From the NCBI GenBank assembly GCA_000469685.2, contig LS997566.1, positions 45,991,442 to 46,055,441 of the forward strand: a stretch of 64,000 bases of DNA. The letters are read 5' to 3'. This DNA is from Haemonchus contortus (Eukaryota; Nematoda; Chromadorea; Rhabditida; Trichostrongylidae). Below are positions 24,341 through 37,377 of the stretch, piece by piece. The notes beneath the pieces were generated by a model. It had not been told where the DNA came from. It was given only the letters and a program-made list of their open reading frames with translations, and made no database searches. The translations under genes were made by a program, and so were the position numbers. Positions within the stretch are counted from its first letter, which is position 1. Each line of letters begins with the position of its first letter.

Positions 24341-25914
24341 AGAGAGCCTGACTTCGAGAGGGTATTCAGTGAAGCAAACATGATGAAAGGGAAAATGCAG
24401 AAAGTTAGACGAGCTGAGATTTGACTGTAAAACGATTTCCAACGGTTCAGCCCAACAACATTAAATACTACTTGATAAAAGTCGTTTAATAAAAAGCCAC
24501 TTTCGCATTTCTCCCTTCAAGTAAGGATACCATAAAGATGAAAGCTCGTGAATAATCTCCAGTGGGATGTTCAAAAAAGTCTAGAAACTAGAAAATCCTA
24601 AGAAGAACAGGCACACAGGTGAATCAAAAGACTCTGATTAAATTGGTTCTTATCAGAATCTTTTGATTTTAGAGAGTACGCGGTAGCTTCGAAAGCTCAG
24701 CAGAATCATGATGATTCTGAACCGCTCATGCCATACAGTGTAGACCGAAAAGCGAAGAGGGATCAGTACTATCCCACGAGCATGGGGATTGTCATGTGAA
24801 ATAGTTTCGTCATGAGAAATAGTTGCTTAAGCTCATCCCAACTTCCCTAGGGAGTTTCAGCTTTCTTACTGATTTGAAAACCGAAGAACAGCTCCTACTG
24901 TGAAGTAAAGAGCGTACATTATATGTCATTCACAAGGCAATCGGTTGAAATCCTTTAAATCGCTGCCTCAGACGGTCTATTCATCTCATTCAACATTATG
25001 ACCTTTTTTTACTGAATGACCACCCACTCTGTCACAGGATCCGCAATCTTTTCAATATCTATGAAGTATGTCCGATGAAAAAACACTAATCAAATAAGAA
25101 TTCATCAAAATGAAGACGAAATTGAAAATAAAGTCTGGATGACGTAAGAGGCGCCCACTTGCTTTTTTAGCAAGGGCACGTGAGACTTGACGTTTGGCTG
25201 TTGCCTTTCAGCTCAAAAATAACCTACCCAAAACTTCCAGTCACGTACCATACAGTGAAATCACGTTCTAAGCCGAAGTGCATCGGAAGGAAAAGATACG
25301 GTAATCCTCGAGAATTCGAGAAAATCGAGAGATACAGTAGACAAAGTTCACCGAGGGATGAAATAGGATCAAACGTGATTGTGAATGGCATGATTCCATA
25401 CAGAAAATATACTATACTTGGAGTGACATTAATAAAAGTAGTAAGGCCAGTAGGAATCAGGAAAAACGGCGAAGGAAAAGAAATCAAATGAGATTTTTGA
25501 GTGAGCATGAGTTGAGGATGGGCCACGAGGATACCAGGCGTGTGGTCTAGAAGATCGATTTTTTGATCAATCACTTTTCGTACCGATAAGAGGTTGATCA
25601 ACGACAATCGTGCTATCCATGCAATACTTCAAACGACCTCGTTTCCTACTGAATTGCCTTGGTTTAAGCCCTCCGTCTTGACAACTCGGTCTTGTTTCCT
25701 CGAAGAAAGGGTATGAAATCAAGGAAAATGTGAATGTTCGAGACTATAGTGATCGTGCATAACCGGTTGTTTTTAATTTCGCCTAAACCATAGCCTGAGC
25801 TACTAGTCCAAGTACGACTCCGCAGTTTTATCATCCCAAACAGTCTATCCTACAAGCAACATACCAACTATGCCTCTCTAGAAACCGATTAAGTATTTGT
25901 TACTTGCATAAAAC
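24341..25914. other. intergenic; overlapping open frames near 25.2-25.6 kb
   Basis: Two overlapping unsupported open frames, plus 25180-25491 (103 codons) and minus 25224-25607 (127 codons), lie here. Neither has splice signals or a known motif, so no gene is called. Confidence 0.4.
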
Positions 25915-26215
25915 TTGTTTTAGTGTCAAGCGGCGTACTATCTCACACGCACGGTCACGCGTTCGAATCCTGGATCGATATCCGCCCAGTCCAACCAAAT
26001 ATTTCATCTCTTTAGGGCCAGTGAAGCCTCTGTGAAGTGAAGGCTCCAGCCCGTTCGGGAAGCACTGACTTGCACACCGGTTGGCCACCAGAAGTCATCC
26101 TGTAGGCCATAAAAAGGCCGTAATTGCATTTCGAACACTACTGGCTGGAAGCCGAGTGCGGGGCGTATCCCGAAAACGAGTTCGATTAGAGCCAAGAAAA
26201 TTACAAACTTAGTCA
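25915..26215 (+). mobile_element. SINE copy, 5' end truncated
   Basis: Starts inside the tRNA-like head (gtgtcaagcggcgtactatc) and keeps box B (gcgttcgaatcctgg) and tccgcccag. It continues through ggttggccaccagaagtcat and the tail tggaagccgagtgcggggcg-tatcccgaaaacgag. Confidence 0.7.
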
Positions 26216-26814
26216 CACGTATGACCATCTCATCACTGCCAATGGGCCATTAAAGCCTTTTTTCTGATTCCTATGCCATTTTGTCCGCCAAAAATGACTG
26301 GCCCACAGCCATACGCTGAGCGACGTCAGCATTAATTAAATTCGAGACGTAAGCCATTTTCTTACTAGCTTATAAAAAATTCTCATTAAACACCCACACC
26401 ACACCCGGCAGACAATTTTTGATTATGGTCCGAACTAATAAAACTTTCTTCGTAAATACCAAAACAATTAATATATTTTTTTGCGGATTTACAACTTTTC
26501 TGAGACAATATTTTGTAGGAAAATAAGGGCGTCCTGACATTTTCTGCTGACGTCTGAGTATAGATTTATTGCAGACATATTTGTGAATTAATTTCAAGAC
26601 ATAGGTCTCCTTTTTTGGGAAGTCAGCCGTCTTCGTGGCATTTCATCATAAGTCATGCAATGAAAAATGTTACGAAAATGACGACGTTGCAAAAGTTGAT
26701 GGGGGGAAATGACGTATTCGTAAAAATTAATTGAAAAATGGCGAAGAAAGTAGATGACGAATTTCCCGACATACATATGACATAAGGAGCCTCGAAAAAA
26801 GTGGAGTGACACAT

Positions 26815-26996
26815 CTGAAAAGCTCAAATCACCCGGAGTTTGTTCTATTTTTTTAATGATGACTTTTGTGTCATATTTATGAGAGGGAGACCCTCTCATG
26901 AATATGACACAAAAATCGTCATGAAAAAATAGGACAGACTTCGGGTGCTGGAAGTTTGAGTCAAAAGTCATACATATGACATTTGACTCAAACTTC
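26815..26996. repeat. two adjacent near-perfect palindromes
   Basis: Arms at 26820-26886 and 26890-26960 are inverse copies (tttgtgtcatatttatgaga against tctcatgaatatgacacaaa) around a loop of only a few bases. They overlap a second, shorter palindrome at 26951-26996 centred on catacatatg, whose arms read gaagtttgagtcaaaagtca and its inverse. No coding frame is involved. Confidence 0.75.
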
Positions 26997-28299
26997 TAGC
27001 AAAAATGCAGTCTGAGGGAGCAGCTTTTGGGGGAGCATCAACTTTTTTCTCTCAACTCTGTGTGTTTTCTAATTCAGTAGCCAACACCTAGAAAACTCAC
27101 CAGACCAAAAAAATTTTCCATCAAAAAATATGAATTGAGAAAATGACTTCTTGGGAAAATAGACAGCGCTAGACGGTTGATACTAAAATGAGTGCCGACT
27201 ACTAGTTTCCATGAAGGTGAAACAGTAAAGCCATTTTACCCGAGAACCAGAGATCTCCCACTGAAGGACGTGAGGGAAAAGTGGTAATTTTTCCAAAGTG
27301 AGTCTTATTTTTATTTTAAGGTCTTTCTATAAGCTCTTTACACATTACCGACATGATGATTCCAGTTGTTTTGTTTATTACTTATTGTTGCCGTGATTTA
27401 GTATTAACTATAAAATTATAATTATAGTCAACTTGTCTTTCGTGTGGTCAATTTTGATAGGAATTTTCTGTGAGACTGTTGACGGTGGTTTGAGTAATTT
27501 AGAATAATAACGAAGACGAAAAATTGATTTAAACGAAATCCTATATTAATCTAGAGTAAATGATTCGAACAAAATAATTTTCAAAGCAACCTGAAAATAA
27601 TTTCCAGAGAAGGCTACTCATCGGCAGAATTACGCACATTCACACGGATTTACGATTTTTTGGCTATTTTTTATCAAATTATTCGCTTTCGCTTGTTAAT
27701 CAGGGATAAAAGGTGCATCGTTCTGATGATTACTCATGATACCGTATAATGCATAAATAGCCGTCTGAATCAGAGATTACATCTTCGGCTACCGTAATTT
27801 GTATCAGGATTAGTCATAGATTCAAAGGGACTCAAAATATAGAAATCACGGCTACTGGAAAATGCTCAAAAACGTAGCAGTACTATTGATCTTATTATTT
27901 TTTTCAATTTCTATCTATTCTATTTTGAGGACTTCAAATGAATGCATAACTATCTAAATCATAAATAATGTACAAAATCACGATTAATTTGGTTTGACAT
28001 GGCATCGTAGGAGTACGGTAACAAACGGCCACAATATTTTTCGACTCGCCATGTATAATCTACCGTATCTGACATAAACATCAGAGTTCATGGTGGAGTT
28101 CAACTTGTTTGCTGGGTACTGTAAAATGGCTACCGTAAGTTTGAGCACATGATACAGGTTAATGATTGAAAGTGCGGTGCCCAGAACAACTACCGGTTGC
28201 AATCTTGTCTACCCAATGAGGCCTCATGCTCACTTGAAAGAGATGGATAACTCCCATTTTGTTTTTGTCACTCATTTAGATTACTATTAACTTAAACCG
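26997..28299. other. AT-rich intergenic DNA
   Basis: AT-rich and without gene signals. Several ctaccgta/tacggtag words occur between 27780 and 28190, a type of short motif also common near 63800-63900. Confidence 0.4.
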
Positions 28300-28580
28300 G
28301 ATCAGGGTGGTGTCAGGCAAGTAGGAGCGCCATCACATACGCATGGTCCGGGTAACCGGATCATTATTCGCCCAAGCCAACGAGACCTTCCATTTCGCCG
28401 AGGTCGGTTAACTGGTACCAACTGGTCTGAGAAGATATAAGTGCTGATGTGTAGATAGGCTAGCCACCTCAAGTCACCCATACGCGTCCAAACCGCCACT
28501 ACGATCCTGGATGGACATGGACTGTGGGGCGCATCCCAAAAGCCGGATTATGCGAAGCCAATGAGCCAATGACTTTACCT
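28300..28580 (+). mobile_element. SINE copy
   Basis: A diverged head (ggtggtgtcaggcaagtagg, ggtccgggtaaccggatcat, attcgcccaagcc) is followed by gaggtcggttaactggtacc, a body with a small deletion, and the tail tacgatcctggatggacatg-gactgtggggcgcatcc. Confidence 0.6.
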
Positions 28581-30732
28581 CTTATTTTTTAATAATTTTT
28601 GGAACACTACTGTAGTCCTTGTCAAGTAATTTTACAGGTCTGGTACACCGTATGATGAGTATAGGATAAGTCTGAGTTGAACTCAATTCTTTCATTCACA
28701 TTCCAGCTACAGTAATCGAAAATGTAAGAAAACTGACTAGATTTTCAGTTCTAGAAAAGCTTGCAGTATGTACAAAGAACGTAAGCTGGAAATTAAGCTA
28801 TCGAGCAGGCTTATATACCCTTGATTGAACTCTAATACCATTGTTGGAAAGAACTCTCGGACTTTTAATTTTGAGACCAAGGACGATTCCCATGACTCAG
28901 CAGCTCTGTGATGCAAGCAAAATCTATTGTCCTAAGCTGCAGCTTCTTTTCTGGTCTAGTGATCTTCGTTTCCAGGTGAATGCAAAGCATTTAGATGAAC
29001 TATGCGGGCAGTTTGTTTTCTATTCAGACTTCGTTGATCCTTGAATAATCCCCAAAGCGATTTCCTGTGACGTATCCACAAAGTTGTTTAGGTGTCTGAG
29101 GGCCCCTCTAATATAACCATCATGAGGGTTTGAAGAGGCATAATTTCAAAAATCTCGAAGCTTCTTTTCCCCGTGATATCCAGGACTAATAATCGTAGAA
29201 TAATACCGTACCTGAGAAAGCTGTGAAGCTTCCCATGACATTTCCATGGGCCGGGACGACTGAATGGCCTTTGTTGGGCAGTGGATAAGCGTTCCCCGTA
29301 ACTTTTTTCAGGAACCCAGATTTTCTACAAGTACTAAAATCATTCAGTGCTGGTAAAAAAAACTAGATTTGCAGAAAAAAAAAACACTCGGAAAAAGCTG
29401 GTCCCAAGCTCTTCAGAACACCTAAAACTCTATTTTCTCGAGCTTTTTTTTTGAGAATGTTTTTTCTTCGAGTAATTTTTTTGAAAATGTAATAGTAATA
29501 ATCCTATGCAGTACATATTTAATGCCATTGACATGTGAACATTGGAGAAATGCCTCGAAACAATGCAGAATGTTTACTGACCCGCAAGCAGGAATGATGG
29601 GATTGTATAGCAGTTCTGTTGTACATAAAACAATTAAATAAACAGATAAATACCAAATCCGATGAAATACAGAATACATACATTACAGTGCTCATAGCCA
29701 GAGGAAAGTCAAGCGAATCAAGATGAAACACATACAGGAAAGTAGTGGGACAGTGGCAGAGATTGCACAGTTGATTCTATTCAGCCTAAGTTATTTTCAC
29801 AAAAATCCAACATCATGGTTGCCATTCAGAGTTCGAAACTTCAATGTGAACAGAAAGATTCCGATCAACGAATAGTTGTACTAATCAGAGGAACAGTCCG
29901 TGAAGAGTTCATGCTCCTCCTTAGGTCAGTTTAGGGTGCAAAGTAGTTCATCGTTGGCGAAAAAGAGAGAAACTCGAACTATAAGAACTTCATTGAGATA
30001 ATCATTTTAGAGTTTGGACAAGGACGTCGAAAAACTGTTCGGAAGAGATTTCATTCGTCGCATTGCAGTGTGTGGTAGTGTACAGCTGAAGGCACTTACA
30101 GCAAGCGCGCTCCACTCTGAATGACATCAGCCTCTACGAAGCCCTTTAACTCGTCCTTTCTAGAAGTGCTGAATGGCGTTGGGTATCGGAACCGGTTTTA
30201 AGCCCGTTTTGTGCCCTTCCTGAACTGCTTTTCAATAATGCCCCATGTAAGAACTTCGTGCGGCTTCATCGCGAACTGCGCCTTTGAATAGATAAGAAAC
30301 TCGATATGGCTGACAAATATGAAATTAAGTACGAATGACCAGAATTCCTACAACTACTACTAAGTTCTCGCAATCACAGAAGAATTTCTACGAAATTGCA
30401 TAGATTGACGAACAAAATTCTCAAGAAACTTGTTTGGTATCACCTATTGCAGTAGGTACTTCCGGCTAGCAAATTAGCCAACAGAAAAGTGAATCGGTAC
30501 TCAAAGCAGTTCCATTTAATACATAAAAACTGAAGGCAAGTTCACGATAATGATAGTTCCTCCACAGGATGAATTTGAGGTCACCGCGTATACCATGTCT
30601 GGCACTATTAGTCGAAAGCGACCTAATTAGGGAGTTATAAACGCTTATAGATCGACCCATGCGTGTCCTCGGACGAGTTTTACCGGCATTGTATAGACTG
30701 CACTGCTCAAAAGGGAACCCATGTAAGAAGTG
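28581..30732. other. intergenic, nothing recognised
   Basis: No supported gene. Poly-A/T-rich tracts occur near 29370-29480. Confidence 0.4.
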
Positions 30733-30825
30733 ACCCATAGTGACAGTGAAAGACAGTCCTATACAATTATGGCTTGACTAGTCAGCTCTTTGTGCAATTG
30801 CATCAACTGAAATTTCGTCCGAATA
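30733..30825 (-). repeat. interspersed repeat (family of 4255 and 9296)
   Basis: The minus strand reads ggggtattcggacgaaattt, gcaattgcacaaagagctga and gtctttcactgtcactat, matching 4255-4360 over its whole length. Confidence 0.5.
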
Positions 30826-31261
30826 CCCCTTTCATGTGATTGCCGTCATGGCAATCTCGTCCAACCTCTATTTTCCCTACTTTTGAGTAGCCATATTTTC
30901 CTCAAGATCGGCGAATTCTCTCGCTTCTTCACTACCGATGAGCTATTTCCAACCTATACTCTCTTTTCATCGAGTAAAAACCAGTACGTCAGGATTATCA
31001 AGAATTGTGCCTTTAAATAACTTTCGACTAGAAAATGGCTGTATCAGACAAAAGCTTGCAAAGGAGAGTACAACAGATCTTCTCAACTGGAAAGGGGCTC
31101 CATTTGATGGAGAATTCATGAACACTTCGTGCTCGGCGGTGAAACAAAACGGCGAGTAACATTGAAGAAGATTCTTCATGATGGAACAGATAACGAGAGC
31201 GCTTGACCATTGCCCGGCTTCAATATCAGTTGTGCCTAAATAGAACATTGTTTGCTGTTTT

Positions 31262-31345
31262 TCTTAGCAGAGATTCTGGAAGGAAGTCGAATGCGGGGCG
31301 CATTCCAGAGCGTGGTCGATCAACATCGAAAGGCTTCACCCTTTG
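31262..31345 (+). mobile_element. SINE tail fragment
   Basis: Contains gattctggaaggaagtcgaa-tgcggggcgcattcc and a diverged end (ggtcgatcaacatcg) of the SINE family. Confidence 0.5.
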
Positions 31346-32172
31346 TCGTGCAAATAACGAGGGGATATACCACATTAGAAGGTCTTGAGCTCTAGGAATC
31401 TTGGTATTCTTTTGAACTGGTTAGGTACGATTTTGTCTAGGCGAGACTGGAAACGAGCGCTGTCTCCTTTGTTCTTTTAAAACTAGGCTTCCGCATCCAT
31501 CTGCGCTTTTTTCTTTACTAGGAGGTAAGAGGGGGAGAGAGGGAAGGAAAAGGAGGGAACACATGAGGTGATAAGTCAAGACAAATTAAGAGGGATGGGA
31601 GAGGAGAATAATCGCGTGATAGGAATTTGCTTGGAGTGTCAGCTCATCTAGTCCAGTGCCACGGCTATTTCTATCTTGGCCCACAGGAGTATGCCGTCCG
31701 GATTTACCTACACTCAGCCCTCGGCATATAGCCACCAATGTAGTCAAGAATGGTATCAGAGTATGAACAATCGATAGGACTCGCTCGCATCGCATTTCTA
31801 CCGCATACTGGAGATTCTTGACTGATGCTTCGAACTGGCTGACCGCTAAGTCCAAGATGTAGTCCGAGTGCCGTCAATTTTGTTAGAAGTTGGCCCACCC
31901 ACAAAATCCAGATTTAGTGGAAGGGAAGGGAAGGGAGAGGGGATATCCGCCGAACTCTGGCCAACTAAATCCTTACCTCACAATTTGGACACATCGCCAC
32001 AACATCATCCATTCTCGAAATCAGATCCAAAGCTAAGTCATCGTGGTCCCGTTCCCGAGAAGCTCCATTTTGAGCCGATCTTGAAAACGGCAGCGTTCAA
32101 TTGAGAAGAAATCAAAATATCAAAGAAAAACTATCAAAATCTTATACCTTCAAGTAATGTAGCTGAATTTGA
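31346..32172. other. intergenic, 3' flank of the GPCR gene
   Basis: Short open frames only. No canonical AATAAA is visible just downstream of the receptor stop codon at 32173-32175. Confidence 0.4.
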
Positions 32173-34567
32173 CTACCTGGTTCGCTTCCGTATCAATCGT
32201 TCAGTAACGAGTACAAGACCCTTCTTGAACTGGCTATTGAGACGGGCATAAAAAATCCAATTAATAGCCGCAGAGATAAATGGGAATAAGTGAGAATAGT
32301 ACTGAATAATTAATAATTATCATGAGAATGAACAGGAACTCGCATAAATTCGGCAAAAAAATGAAAAAAATACAAAGGGAAGTTGATCAGTAATGTCGAG
32401 GCCTTATCCCGGAAGGCGCCGTGCACTTGCTTTCTATTAAGAATTCTCCCTCATACTTCTCCCGCACAATAACTATTAGAGACGAAATAAAGAGTCATCA
32501 AAATGTCTGAATTCTTTGTGAGCCGAACTTGAAAGTCAATGTATAAGCAAAACGTGCGTCTATGGACCCTTACAAATCTGAATAGATGAGAAGTGCTAGG
32601 CGCACTCTCAAGATGACTGATGATAAAAAAGTATTGCAGTTAATCCTAGATTTCGCTTTAAAATTTGATGCACCAAGCGATTATGAACCCTGAAAACCCC
32701 TCAAAAAATCAAAGCTCACCGTCAGAATTATGTAGCTTGAACCAATTTTACATCCGAATACCATACACGCGATACCGTATATTTGTGGTAACCAAAATGG
32801 TATCTGACAGAATAAGTAGAACAAGGTCACGACTAGCGTATAGATGGTAATCCGTCGCACAGGAATACGCGATTGTGACATGGTCCTAAAATTTGGGAAT
32901 GATGAAAACTTCAACAAAATTCGACTGATGGCTTTCAGAGTCAGGTGAAAAAATGGACCACTTTTAGGCAAATTTTTTTTGCACTCCGTTTTTTGATGTT
33001 TTTTTCCACTCACTACAGTTTTTGAAAAGTTCAATGGTTTTTTGAGGCTATCGTTTCGGGTCCTTACCTTTGCTGGCGACGTAGTCGTATAATGATATTC
33101 GTATAGAAAAATGTAATAAGTGTGCATGGTAGGATAAAGGCAAATACGAGCAGAAAACCGACGACGAGCAATTTAACATCACGTCGCATCCCGTCTACGC
33201 ACATGTATTTGACGACGCTGTGCTTCTCCTGGAAAAAATTTCTTGATTGGCTTAACAACACGACAGTGCCGGATGGCGCCCCCGCTATACATACTGTCCG
33301 GAGATCGGATCCAAATTTGGAATCCGCTCCGGCTGACTAAGTTTTTTGTCTAAACGGATTCACCAAGGAACTAAAATTCGAATAAAATTTGAAACCATTG
33401 ACTTCTACTCAGATTATCACCTGTAGGTCATTGTGCCCACGAAAAATGTTTTCAGTGGGTAATGTTGATAGTAGACACTAGTCGAATGTGTGGCGTATTC
33501 CGAAAAGGACCGTTCATTGCGGAGTTTAATATTTGTTATAATCTAATGAGAAAAATGGCATATTGCCGCAAACACATCAGAGTATCACTCGATGAGGAAT
33601 TTTCGGCGGAAAGGGGGGTTTCCATTTATTTCCTTATTCATCTCTGTAGTATTCTTTTCGAGTGGGTTACTCACCTCATCTTGAGAAATATAATATCCGA
33701 GACCCGTGAAAGACCGTACAGTTGCCGAAATCACCACTGGCAATATGAGCGCTATCGATAAAGACGCTAAGAAGACCGTGATCGCTATGGTCTGCTTCAT
33801 TTGATGAACCTGAAAAAAATTAAAACCATAGGCTGCTTTAATAGTCCGCCGGCGTGCCACGACACCCTGGTTGTTTGGTTTTTGATCTTGTCTCTCCTTG
33901 TCTACAGCCCTTCGAGGGGCCGACCGACCGTCTGCCGCCCTCCTCCCCCCTCGCATTGCCTCGTAGCACGCCGGCCGGCGGACTATGAAAGCAGCCTATG
34001 TGAGTAACAATGACACAAATAAGAGAAAAAATTAGAGCTGATGTCGATTATTTATCATCTCAATTCTAGAAGCATCTTTCCCTTTGCCTATCTGCCCTCC
34101 TCCTATCCCGTTTGCTCATGAGATCAAAATGTGCAGCCGTTTTCCTGGGCGGTTTCCCTGATTCGCTAAGATCACGTGGCAACTCTTATCTAGTTGTCCC
34201 GCTAGACACCACTTCTCAGCAGATTACCTTTGATAGTTGCCTACTGCGCCGTACCCATGCGATGTGAGCCCTTATAAGCCCTTAGAAACATCCAACTTCG
34301 TTGAAGTTTAAATTGCCCTTCCCCTAATGGTTATGGCTACGTCCACAACATTTGCTTAATTATTTTATCAATGCAAATGCCAGTTTGGATACTAGCGATC
34401 CCTATAATTATCAAAAAAAACTGTGAAACGAAAAAGAGAAATGTCGTATGCATGCGTACTTCCCTAAAAAAACCTACCCGTTTATTCTCTGGATGACATA
34501 TGGCCATATATCTATCAAATGCTAGAGCCGTTAGAATAAATGTCGAACACATCTGGAAAAGGACGTG

Positions 34568-34599
<32 letters not shown>

Positions 34600-37377
34600 A
34601 TATGAATTTAATTTATATTATATGAAATTATTAATGAAATTTAATTTATAATTATATGAATTTAATGAGTTTTAGGTGTTCTATTTTGTCCCATTAGTTC
34701 ATTGGATGGCATTAGAATAGAGTTTTGCAACAAAAGAAGTAATGGGAAAAAGAAATCGCAAATTTGAAAAAAAAATTACGAAAAGGAAATGACCAAATTG
34801 ATAACATTTGAAATAAAAGCCCTGTGCCAGCTTAAAAACATTACAATGACGAAGTATTAGCAGAAATGGTCTCACCTTGTTGGAGAGCTCGACAGCCCAA
34901 TGTAATTTACATCCAAATACACCAAATACCCAATTATTAAGTATTGTATTCGATAAAGAAAACGGTATTGAGACCGTGACCAGCAGATCAACAGCACATA
35001 ATGCCACAACATAAACAAAAGTGTTGCCAAGTGCAGTCACCGACGATTTCAGGGACCTGAAATTCAATGTTATGATTCTAGAATACTGCTGTACTGGACA
35101 TATCCGCTTCCTCTCGTTCCTCTATTCATCGGATTGATCCCACAGCCCTCGTTTATAGCCGCACATCGCTACAAGAATAGTTTGTGATCAATTCAATTTG
35201 CAGAATGATGCACATCTGCAGAGTAAAGCCAAATTAGTGATTTTCGGGTCTGGGAACGGAATACATACAGCTTGACGGTTCAGGTCCACATAGGGCAGTC
35301 TGATGGATCAAAAACCGGCCCCATTGCTTACTGCTGCTCACTACACCCAAGAACGGACGTTTTTAGCGGCGTTGCTAAGGCTCATACCATTTGAGATGGA
35401 GCACGTTTCCTGCCAAAGTAGTCGGCTGAGAGCCAACACGAGTGATCCCGCTGGAATTGCAATTTCGTCCGAGCATCTTTCTACGATAATAGTATGACCT
35501 TTCCATCATTAGAAAACATCACTTCGAGAAAAAACCTTATTTTTCCTCATTTCTGCAAACTTTCTCGTTTTCCTGGCCACCCATGAACTATTTTGCATCA
35601 GCACTTTCGCCATCTAATCCAGTTAGGGGTTTATAGAATTATCGCAGCCCGTGCTTTGGATTAAGTTGCATCCACAATGAATGGTTAGCTTATTTGCATG
35701 TACTTTTCCTATTACTGAATCCCTACTCATTGGACAACGAATCACGCCATCTCGAATGAGCAACGTTCGTAGCCCGCAATCCCAGAATCCCCTTTAACAC
35801 ATGACATTCCCTGAAGGTGGGTTCAAAATGCACTAATTAATTTGTTCTCTGTGATTAAGGAGTATGGGTAAGCAAGTAACTTATGATCATCTTGGGAAAA
35901 AGTCTGCTACGGGAGAAATTCGCAACACCCAACGACCATCTCCCGACAATTTCCACTAACCAGGGAGGGTTAGTCTACTTATCTTGGAACTTTGAATTCA
36001 GACCGAGATAAATCGATAGAGTTTTGAATGCTGTTTACGTAAATTGAAATTAAAACTGCAAAATGGTTCTCCTTAAAAAGTTATGGGGTCCGAATTTCGC
36101 TCGACAGTAGTATCAATTGTCTAAAGAAATGTCAGAAAACGTATAGAGAGCCTTTGATAAATGAAAAAACACTTTGCAAAAGTGCGGACAATGGCGGGGA
36201 GGGACCCCTCACTTTACGCCCATGAAGCGATACCTCTACCACTAGGTCACGTGGGCGTTTGATATGGAAGCGACGAGTTCGCATTTCCAATTGATACTAC
36301 TATCGAGCAAAATTCGGGCCCCCATAACTTTTCAAGGAGAACCATTTTGCAGTTTTGATTTCCATTTTCGTAAACAGCATTCAGAACTCTATCGATTTAT
36401 CTGGGTCTGAATTCAAAGTTCCAAGATAAGTAGACTACCCCTCCCTGGTAAGAATGAGGACGTGGAAATAATTTTTACAAAAATGAGTCAAAATTAGGGA
36501 TGTAAATGATTTCCCTTTCATTGCACAGGACAGGAAGAATTCTGAGGCACGTAGCCTTTTTGTCTGAAAATTCAGTTTCCACATAAGTATCAAATGAGTT
36601 TAAGATAAATTTTAAAACATGATGAGAACGAATGATGTTCTGGTTCCCCCCCCCCCCTCTTAGCCAGCGGTATTTTGTTTCCAGTGGAACTTGATCTGTT
36701 AGCACGGAATGATCATGAAAAGACATCTGGCGAACTCCAGGCTTAACAAAAATAATTTAACAGGGTTCAGTAAGCAACGACGACCAACTCGTCATCGGGT
36801 AAACCAAATTGCCTCCAAAGATTACAGGGTCGCTCGGGGGATTCCAGCTAAGCCCTACACAATTGCTACTCAAAACTGTAACTGTTAACTTTTCCAATTT
36901 CATCCCTCAATCAACTTCACTTGAGAACAGAAGAGCTGTTTGAACGCCTAATTGGCCTTTACAATGACTTACTGAACATAGCTACAGAACAAATTCGAAA
37001 GAACAATGACAGCTCCCAAACGAGTCGTTAACGGATTCCGGAGGGACAAAAAGCTCAATTGTCGTAGGAGGGTACCAAGCCAGGACCGCACGTGTGCTAG
37101 GGCACCATTTAGCGATACCTCAGCTATCTACACAACATATCCTAATAGGTTGCTCTGGATAGTTGTCTCGCTGTGCAAGTGCCACTCGGGACCATGGCAC
37201 CTCACCCGATGTCTTCACAATGACCTACCTGATAATAAAGTAGACATATACCAAAACAGCCGTATTTCCTAGTATTCCGATAACAAACAGTATCGAATAC
37301 GGTATTGCAGTTTGCGCAAAAGCTTTTCCAGAAAGTGGTGGTGGAGGAAATTCATCGGAATTTGATGCTGGCAACAT
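32173..37377 (-). CDS. neuropeptide-receptor-like GPCR, 7 exons, 331 aa
   Basis: Exons: 37229-37377, 34876-35056, 34478-34552, 33675-33809, 33068-33228, 32720-32885, 32173-32301. All are GT-AG and in phase, giving 331 residues. It is a seven-helix class A receptor of the plasma membrane. TM1 carries GN (37-38), TM2 CAVDLL (D73), and C99 at the top of TM3 may pair with C190. DRY is at 123-125, P214 lies in TM5, CQIPFW in TM6 (P263), and TM7 has N303-W-I-F-Y307 instead of NPxxY. TM4 lacks the usual Trp. The DRYMAICHP wording and short loops suit the somatostatin/opioid/allatostatin-C-like neuropeptide receptors, so Gi/o coupling in neurons is a family inference; the ligand is unknown. The start ATG directly follows a TATTCAG acceptor, so the message may be trans-spliced or have an upstream leader exon. 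Introns are 182-2172 nt and hold a MITE, a SINE scrap and a foldback. Confidence 0.9.
33415..33515 (+). mobile_element. possible SINE fragment in GPCR intron 4
   Basis: Weak family similarity (cctgtaggtcattgtg, then ctagtcgaatgtgtggcgta-ttccgaaaaggacc). It lies in the intron between the TM4 and TM5 exons, antisense to the gene. Confidence 0.35.
33828..33999. mobile_element. 172-bp MITE in GPCR intron 3
   Basis: The terminal inverted repeats are about 40 bp. The left end reads ataggctgctttaatagtcc and the right end is the inverse of ataggctgctttcatagtcc; both continue into gccgg and cgtgc. There is no coding capacity. Its left end lies 16 bases from the AG of the acceptor for the TM4 exon. 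Confidence 0.75.
34573..34666. repeat. ATTT microsatellite and AT-rich tract in GPCR intron 2
   Basis: About seven ttta units are followed by imperfect aatttaatttatattatatg repeats, within the 323-nt intron between the TM2 and TM3 exons. Confidence 0.8.
35959..36449. mobile_element. 491-bp foldback element in GPCR intron 1
   Basis: Arms 35959-36119 and 36288-36449 are inverse copies with a few mismatches (for example accagggaggg-ttagtctac against gtagac-tacccctccctggt, and aactgcaaaatggttctcct against aggagaaccattttgcagtt). They surround a loop of about 168 bp. No open frame of note. Confidence 0.8.
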
